From positions 1 through 10,354 of the forward strand of contig JAWOBP010000115.1 in the NCBI GenBank assembly GCA_046484285.1: a DNA stretch of 10,354 nucleotides, in the 5' to 3' direction. The translations under genes and the position numbers were made by a program. This DNA is from CAZHCG01 sp046484285. GTDB lineage: Bacteria; Myxococcota_A; Polyangia; JAAYKL01. Shown in pieces: positions 5,758 to 10,354 of the stretch. The notes under the pieces are model-generated. The model was not told the DNA's origin, did no database searches, and was given only the letters and a program-made list of their open reading frames with translations. How positions within the stretch are numbered: the stretch's first letter is position 1; each line of letters starts with the position of its first letter.

Positions 5758-8556
5758 ATGAAAAAGAGCGCCACAACGACAGCGATCGGGCTGTTCGTGC
5801 TGTCGCTGGCCGGCGGCTCGGCGGCATTCACCGGCGGCGAGCGCCGGGTGGATAGCGTGCCGCCCGGGACGGAGTGGCTCGCCGGTCACTCCGGAAGCTC
5901 GAAGGTGGGGTTCGTCCGGAAAGGCCCCGCCGAACTGAGCGAACGCTACGGCGGGCACTGGACACAGCGCCGCGGAGGACCCACCGGAGATTTTCGGCGC
6001 ATCTGGGGATCGGGGGTCCCAGTCGGCCAGGCCGCCGTCGGCGACGATCTGGTCGCCCTGGAAGTCGCCGAGGCATTCTGGGAGCAAAACGAGGATCTGC
6101 TGCCCGGCGGAGCCGGCGCGGCCGACCTGGAGCCGGCGGTCACCTCCGTGTGGCAAGGGCTGCGCACGGTCACCCATCGCCAGACGGTCGACGGCGTGCC
6201 GGTGCTCGGCTCCAGCGCGATGCTGGCGATCCGCGCCGGCAGGATTGTCTTGATCGGCGTTCACCTGTTTCCGGTGCAACCGGTCGAGACCCGTCCCTCG
6301 CTGGACGTCGACGAGGCCGAGCAGGCCGCCCTCGCCGCGCTTTCCGATCGCGAAGTGGCGGCCGACGTGGAGCGGTCGGAGCTGGTGCTGTTCCCGGTGC
6401 TGCGCCAGGACGCGCCCTCGCTGAGGCTGGTCTGGGCCGTGGAGCTGAAAGGCGCCGCCTGGGGCCGCTGGACCGCCTACATCGACGCCCGTCGCGGGTC
6501 GCTGCTGGCCCTGCGCGACGAGCGCCTGTTCGTGACCGGCTCGCTCAGGGGCAGGCACCACGAAAGGCATCCGGGAGGCGAGATTATCGAGAGCCCGCTT
6601 TCCCACCTTTACATCTCGACGGACGACGGAGACGACACCACCGACGCGGACGGCGCCTTCTCGGTCGCGGGCGACACCACCGCCTTGCAGGCCTGGCTGT
6701 CGGGGATGTACGCCACGATCGCCAACAAGAGCGGCAGCGACCTGTTCATCGACGAGATCGACGTGGGCGCCGATCCGCTCGTGCTCGACAGCGAGGCCTC
6801 GGAGGCCGAGTTCGCCCAGGTGCACGCCTACGTCTTCACCAACAAGGTCCGCGACCACGCCCGCGAGTTGGTGGACGATCTCGCCTGGCTGGACGCCCCC
6901 CTGCCGGTCAACGTCAACAACATCGACCTCGACGGCGACGAGCAGCAGGACTTCTGCAACGCCTGGTTCGACGGCCAGTCGCTCAACTTCCTGATGGCCG
7001 GCGATCCGGGCTGGGGCATGGAGTGCAACAACACCGCGATGATCGGGGACATCCTCTACCACGAGTACGGCCACGGCTTTCACCTGGAGAACGCGATGCT
7101 CGGCTCGATGGTCTTCGACGAGGCGATCAGCGAGGGCTTCGCCGACACGATGGCCTCTTCGGTCACGCTCGATTCCAAGATCGCTCCGTACTTCACGACC
7201 GAGGGGCACCACATCCGCGACCTGGAGCCGGACCTGGTCTGGCCGACGGACGTCTCGGAGGATCCCCACCAGACCGGGCTGATCGTGGGCGGAGCCTACT
7301 GGGATCTGCGGACCGCCTTTCGAGACGAGCACGGAGAGGAGCAGGGCAACGCGATGCTGGACACCCTGTTCGCCGGCGCCACGCGCGTCGCAACCGACAT
7401 CCCGTCGGCCTACGAGTCGACGCTGGTCGCCGACGACGACAACGGCAACATCGAGGACGGCACGCCGCACTTCTGCCAGATCTACGACGCCTTCGCCGCG
7501 CACGGGCTCGCCAACGAGGGCGCCGGGCGGGTCGTGATCGAGCACGAGCAGCTGGACGAGCTTGCCGATCCCGCCCAGCCGGTCGTCGTGGAGGCCGACG
7601 TCTGGGTGGCCGAGGAGGCGTGCAACGAGATGGGCCAGGTGCGGCTGGTCTACAGCGTCGATGAGGGAGAGACCTGGACCTCCGAGGAGATGGAGAACCT
7701 CGGATCGGACAGCTTCAGCCACGAGCTGGGGACGTTCCCGGAGGGCACGGAGCTGCTCTACCGGATCGAGGCCGACGAGGAGCTCAGCGGCGACGTGATC
7801 ACCCGGCCCAGCAACGCGGCCGAGCCGTACTACCGCGCCTACGTCGGACCGCTGGAGGCGATCGTTTTCGACGATTTCGAAAGCGAGGACGACTCCTGGA
7901 CCCACGAGCTGACCGAGGGGATCGAGCGCGAGGGCGCCGACGACTGGCAGTGGGGAGTCCCGGCGGGCAAGGGCGGAGATCCGGAAGAGGCCTACAGCCC
8001 GACCCACGTCTGGGGCAACGACCTGGCGCCGGCCTCGAACTGGAACGGCGAGTACCAGCCCGGCAAGGTCAACGCGTTGATCAGCCCGGCCTACGACCTG
8101 AGCGATTACGAGATAGTGCGCCTGCGCCTGCGCCGCTGGCTGACCGTGGAGGACGGCTATTACGATCAGGCCACGATCTACGTCGGCAGCGAGGGCGACT
8201 GGCAGCCGGTCTGGACCAATTTCGTCTCCGAGGGCGACCAGAACGAGTCGCACGTCACGCACCACATCGACCGCGAGTGGGTGCTGTTCGACCTGGACAT
8301 CAGCGAGTGGGCCGCCGGGCAGAGTGACGTCCAGGTGCGCTTCGAGATCGCCTCGGACGCCGGCTTGCAGTTCGGCGGCTGGACGATCGACGATTTCGGT
8401 CTCTACACCAAGGGCCAGGCCTCCGATCCCGACGAGGAGGCGGACGCCGGGGCCGACGCCGGAGACGGCGGCGGGTCCTCGGGGGGCTGCGGTTGCTTCG
8501 CGGCCGGCGCGAGCCGCTCTGCCGGCGTCTTCGAAACCCTCTTCTCGCTGCTCTGA
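5758..8556 (+). CDS. Secreted M36/fungalysin-like metallopeptidase with jelly-roll C-terminal domain
   Basis: A 932-residue protein. A Sec signal peptide (1-23, cleavage after GSAA) is followed by an FTP/PepSY-type propeptide (about 60-255; note TVDGVPVLGSS at 143-153), which in such proteases chaperones and inhibits the enzyme. The catalytic domain (about 260-585) has zinc motif HEYGH (435-439), third ligand E459 in SEGFAD, and the conserved-looking DGTPHF at 567-572 near its end. Residues about 590-695 resemble an Ig-like beta domain. Residues 700-883 form a jelly-roll similar to those in immune-inhibitor-A-type proteases (DDFES, LISPAYDLS, GGWTIDDFGLY). An acidic Gly-rich linker then leads to GGCGCFAAG and 20 more residues ending FETLFSLL. 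The GCGC recalls the MYXO-CTERM sorting motif, but no full membrane helix or Arg cluster follows, so the tail looks cut short. ATG 5758 has an excellent AGGAGG. The stop abuts the convergent neighbour's stop (TGATCA). Confidence 0.92.
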   Translation: MKKSATTTAIGLFVLSLAGGSAAFTGGERRVDSVPPGTEWLAGHSGSSKVGFVRKGPAELSERYGGHWTQRRGGPTGDFRRIWGSGVPVGQAAVGDDLVALEVAEAFWEQNEDLLPGGAGAADLEPAVTSVWQGLRTVTHRQTVDGVPVLGSSAMLAIRAGRIVLIGVHLFPVQPVETRPSLDVDEAEQAALAALSDREVAADVERSELVLFPVLRQDAPSLRLVWAVELKGAAWGRWTAYIDARRGSLLALRDERLFVTGSLRGRHHERHPGGEIIESPLSHLYISTDDGDDTTDADGAFSVAGDTTALQAWLSGMYATIANKSGSDLFIDEIDVGADPLVLDSEASEAEFAQVHAYVFTNKVRDHARELVDDLAWLDAPLPVNVNNIDLDGDEQQDFCNAWFDGQSLNFLMAGDPGWGMECNNTAMIGDILYHEYGHGFHLENAMLGSMVFDEAISEGFADTMASSVTLDSKIAPYFTTEGHHIRDLEPDLVWPTDVSEDPHQTGLIVGGAYWDLRTAFRDEHGEEQGNAMLDTLFAGATRVATDIPSAYESTLVADDDNGNIEDGTPHFCQIYDAFAAHGLANEGAGRVVIEHEQLDELADPAQPVVVEADVWVAEEACNEMGQVRLVYSVDEGETWTSEEMENLGSDSFSHELGTFPEGTELLYRIEADEELSGDVITRPSNAAEPYYRAYVGPLEAIVFDDFESEDDSWTHELTEGIEREGADDWQWGVPAGKGGDPEEAYSPTHVWGNDLAPASNWNGEYQPGKVNALISPAYDLSDYEIVRLRLRRWLTVEDGYYDQATIYVGSEGDWQPVWTNFVSEGDQNESHVTHHIDREWVLFDLDISEWAAGQSDVQVRFEIASDAGLQFGGWTIDDFGLYTKGQASDPDEEADAGADAGDGGGSSGGCGCFAAGASRSAGVFETLFSLL

Positions 8557-9516
8557 TCAGCGATCCGGATCGTACTTCAGCGACAGCACCCAGGCTTCCC
8601 AATCGCGCTGGAAGGCGTCCAGATCGTCCACCCCGAGCAGCCCTCGCAGTGTCGCGACGCTGCGGGGATCGCCGGCGACGTTGTCGCGGAGCTCGCGGTA
8701 GAAGCGGCGCAAGAGCCCGCGCTCTTGCAGGTAGAGGCACAGGTAGCGCGACTGGGCGTAGTTCGTCCCGGGGTCCTCGTCGTAGAAGCGGCGTTCGTCC
8801 AGGGCCAACAGCTCCTCGAAGCGCGGCAGATCTCCGGAGCGGATCGCGCGGCTCAGGCCGGGCAGTCTCCAGTTGACCAGACCGTGGATCCGCCCGTCGC
8901 GCTCGGCGCACTGCTCGAACAGCGAGCCGAGGCCCTCGTTCAGCCAGGGCGGGCAGTCGGGGAAGTCGGCCTCGACGAAGGGGTGCACGATCTCGTGGAC
9001 CAGCGTGCCGCCGCCGGTGGCGATGTTCATCACCAGCGCGCGGTGGGGCGGGGAGTAGTAGCCGAAGGGCGTGTCCGGCCGCCGGCCGAACAGCTCGCGG
9101 GAATGGCGCGAGTAGCTCTCCGCTCCCGAGAAGAGCCAGATCGAGATCGCCGAGGACGGCTCCTTGTCGAAAAAACCTTCACGCAGCCGCTCGACCGCCC
9201 AGCGGATCGTGCGCTCGGTGAAGCGGCGCAGCTCCCGCGGCTCCAGGTCGCCTGTCACCACGAACGGAGGAGCCTCGAGCAGGACGAACCCCTCGGGCGC
9301 CATCTCGGCGACCTCGGCCGCGAGCTTTTGCATGTCGTCCGGCGCGGGCGGCGGCGAGCCCGGCTCGGCCTCGACGGGCGCTCCGGCGGGCGGGGTCTCG
9401 GGAGTCGGCTCGGCGGCGGATTTGCGCGAGGGAGCCCCGGTCGTGCCGCAGGCCGCCGAGATCGCGAGCAGAGCCGCGAGCAGGCGAACGGACGCGATCT
9501 CGAGCTTTGGAGCCAT
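8557..9516 (-). CDS. Predicted lipoprotein with peptidase-MA-like (gluzincin, HExxH) domain
   Basis: A 319-residue protein. The N-terminus is a lipoprotein-like signal (LLAALLAISAAC, C23; the lipobox is lax), then a Pro/Ala/Glu-rich linker (about 28-60). The main domain (about 75-315) carries TLVHEIVHPF, giving HEIVH at 174-178, and WLNEGLGSLFE at 191-201 with E194 as probable third zinc ligand. This spacing and the WLNEG motif are typical of the peptidase MA-like/DUF1570 gluzincins. Substrate unknown; it would act in the periplasm or at the outer membrane. ATG 9516 follows GGGAGGAGAG, a strong ribosome-binding site, and starts the signal peptide; the frame extends upstream to 9579 without added support. 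Its stop codon (8559-8557) overlaps nothing but touches that of the M36-like gene. The divergent leader upstream belongs to the inverted repeat. Confidence 0.85.
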   Translation of the reverse strand: MAPKLEIASVRLLAALLAISAACGTTGAPSRKSAAEPTPETPPAGAPVEAEPGSPPPAPDDMQKLAAEVAEMAPEGFVLLEAPPFVVTGDLEPRELRRFTERTIRWAVERLREGFFDKEPSSAISIWLFSGAESYSRHSRELFGRRPDTPFGYYSPPHRALVMNIATGGGTLVHEIVHPFVEADFPDCPPWLNEGLGSLFEQCAERDGRIHGLVNWRLPGLSRAIRSGDLPRFEELLALDERRFYDEDPGTNYAQSRYLCLYLQERGLLRRFYRELRDNVAGDPRSVATLRGLLGVDDLDAFQRDWEAWVLSLKYDPDR

Positions 9517-9573
9517 CTCTCCTCCCGGCGGCCTCGCCTCGGGCATGATAGCAGACGCCGCCAGGGGAGGGAG

Positions 9574-9873
9574 GAGCAATCCGCGCTGTAGGGTTTTTCA
9601 GAGAGAACCGCTGTGGGTGATCTTGCCGCCGGTAGCGGTAACCGACCTCGCCTTTTCTGCCCGGCCGGCCAGAGAAAACGCTTGCGAGCCCATCGGTCGC
9701 AAAGCTATTCTGTTGGTAATCAGCCGTCCATCCGCGGGGGATGCGGCACCAACTGAGAGGGAGGCGACGATGCGCGGGGTGAAAAGAGCGTGCTGTTCGT
9801 CGCCGGCGGCTGGTACCAGCAGGAGGACGACATCGAGACGCACCTTCTCGACCTGGGCTACGACGTCACCGTC
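9574..9873. repeat. Inverted repeat, right copy
   Basis: Reverse-complement copy of 1-414, lacking the 110 bp corresponding to 88-197. It spans the whole intergenic region upstream of the MA-like lipoprotein and the first coding part of paralog A2. The centre-to-centre distance to the left copy is about 9.5 kb. Confidence 0.9.
9672..9739 (+). promoter_or_regulatory. Conserved 68-bp leader with hairpins (copy 2), candidate cis-regulatory RNA
   Basis: Identical to 248-315 on the opposite strand and placed 31-98 bp upstream of ATG 9770. Hairpin 1 spans 9680-9705 (GCTTGCGA paired with TCGCAAAGC). Hairpin 2 spans 9704-9724 (GCTATT with AATCAGC) and shares bases 9704-9705 with hairpin 1. In this copy a third hairpin (CATCC/GGATG, 9729-9743) follows before GGGAGG (9759-9764). 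Confidence 0.5.
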
Positions 9874-10354
9874 AAGGCCGACTACCAGGTGTACGGCTCC
9901 ACCGACCTGAGCATCTACGACCTGGTCGTGATCACCGAGTTCGCGCCCAACCTGAGCTACTCGGCGCTGGACAACATCGAGTCGTCGGAGGTGCCGGTGC
10001 TGATCGTCGAGTACTGGGACTTCTGGTACTCGTACCAGCTGGGGCTGACCTCCACGGAGCAGTGCGGCTACGTGGGCACGGACACGATATGGGAGAACGG
10101 GGAGTCCCGCTGGTGCTGCCGATGGTGATGGTCTGGTACGGGACAGCGATCAATTTTCCCGAGGACATCGGCTTCGACGACAGCGACCCGAAAAGGCGTC
10201 CGACATCGTGGGCCGGGTGGTCTTACGACGGCGAGAGGTTCTACGCGGCCTACACGAACGGCGCTGGAGAGGCGGTGCCGTTCTCGGTGGACGACGCACC
10301 GGACAGCTGCCCCAACAGCCCGGGAACTACTTGCAGCGACCCGGGCATCCCTGC
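9770..10354 (+). pseudogene. Paralog A2: second copy with deleted signal region and frameshift (partial, runs off the end)
   Basis: ATG 9770 has the same ribosome-binding site and first codons as the left copy (GGGAGG, then ATGCGCGGGGTGAAAAG), but then jumps to the sequence coding VLFVAGGWYQQED, which lies in another frame. Compared with the left copy, 110 bp that encode the hydrophobic signal segment are missing. The coding frame is open from GTG 9790 to a stop at 10126-10128 and includes VLFVAGGWYQQEDDIE, LGYDVTVKADYQVYGSTDL, YDLVVITEFAPNLSYSALD and VPVLIVEYWDFWYSYQLG. This is an alternating beta-alpha pattern like a ThuA/class I amidotransferase-type fold, with no clear catalytic Cys in view. 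Near 10089-10122 the likely coding frame shifts: from there another frame is open to the window end (PMVMVWYGTAINFPEDIGF, then WSYDGERFYAAY). With no signal and at least one internal frameshift it is most simply a decaying copy; sequencing error at the second site cannot be excluded. Confidence 0.65.

Noticed and set aside
9672..9739. Possible c-di-GMP-I (GEMM) riboswitch, because of GGTCGCAAAGCTA and a CAGCCG(N5)CCG spacing
   Set aside because: The GGCAAACC box and a matching P1 strand are absent, no proper GNRA-capped P2 forms, and GCAAAGC is instead paired in a stronger hairpin. The likeness is only partial.
1..9873. Composite transposon, because of the flanking inverted repeats
   Set aside because: The repeats contain gene starts and leaders, not transposase genes or terminal repeats, and I see no target-site duplication within the window.

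Overview
The window is a GC-rich stretch of bacterial chromosome whose genes almost all encode exported proteins: five have lipoprotein or Sec-type signal peptides and one is a polytopic membrane protease. Four traits point to the Myxococcota or another lineage of the former Deltaproteobacteria, probably from a metagenome: long Asp-Thr/Asp-Ser stalks on a lipoprotein, a PPC-like CNDD domain, an M36-type peptidase with a GCGC tail resembling MYXO-CTERM, and strong G/C preference at third codon positions. This assignment is inferred from protein style only; there is no marker gene.

Layout from left to right. Positions 1-141 (minus) hold the 5' end of a gene that leaves the window, here called paralog A1. 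Then come a divergent intergenic region, a predicted lipoprotein of the M19 membrane dipeptidase family (464-1990, plus), a rhomboid intramembrane protease (1962-3566, minus; 3' ends overlap by 29 bp), a C-type lectin lipoprotein on a DT/DS stalk (3594-4784, minus, just upstream of and probably cotranscribed with the rhomboid), and two small related lipoproteins (4905-5363 and 5373-5576, minus). A divergent promoter region of about 180 bp leads into a large secreted M36/fungalysin-like metallopeptidase (5758-8556, plus). It meets a HExxH lipoprotein of the peptidase-MA type (8557-9516, minus) stop codon to stop codon. The right end holds a broken second copy of the first gene (paralog A2, 9770 to the end, plus).

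The most unusual feature is that the two ends of the window are inverted copies of each other (1-414 against 9574-9873). Each copy covers the start of paralog A, its leader and the intergenic region shared with a divergent exported hydrolase. Within it, 68 bp of non-coding leader (248-315 / 9672-9739) are identical, more conserved than the adjacent coding part (82 of 87 identical), and can fold into mutually exclusive hairpins. This is a candidate cis-regulatory RNA or a trace of recent gene conversion. Copy A2 has lost its signal-peptide segment through a 110-bp deletion and has a later frameshift.

Functionally the region reads as a cell-surface and secretion cluster (lectin, peptidases and a membrane protease) rather than a metabolic operon. 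I see no rRNA, tRNA, CRISPR array or transposase.
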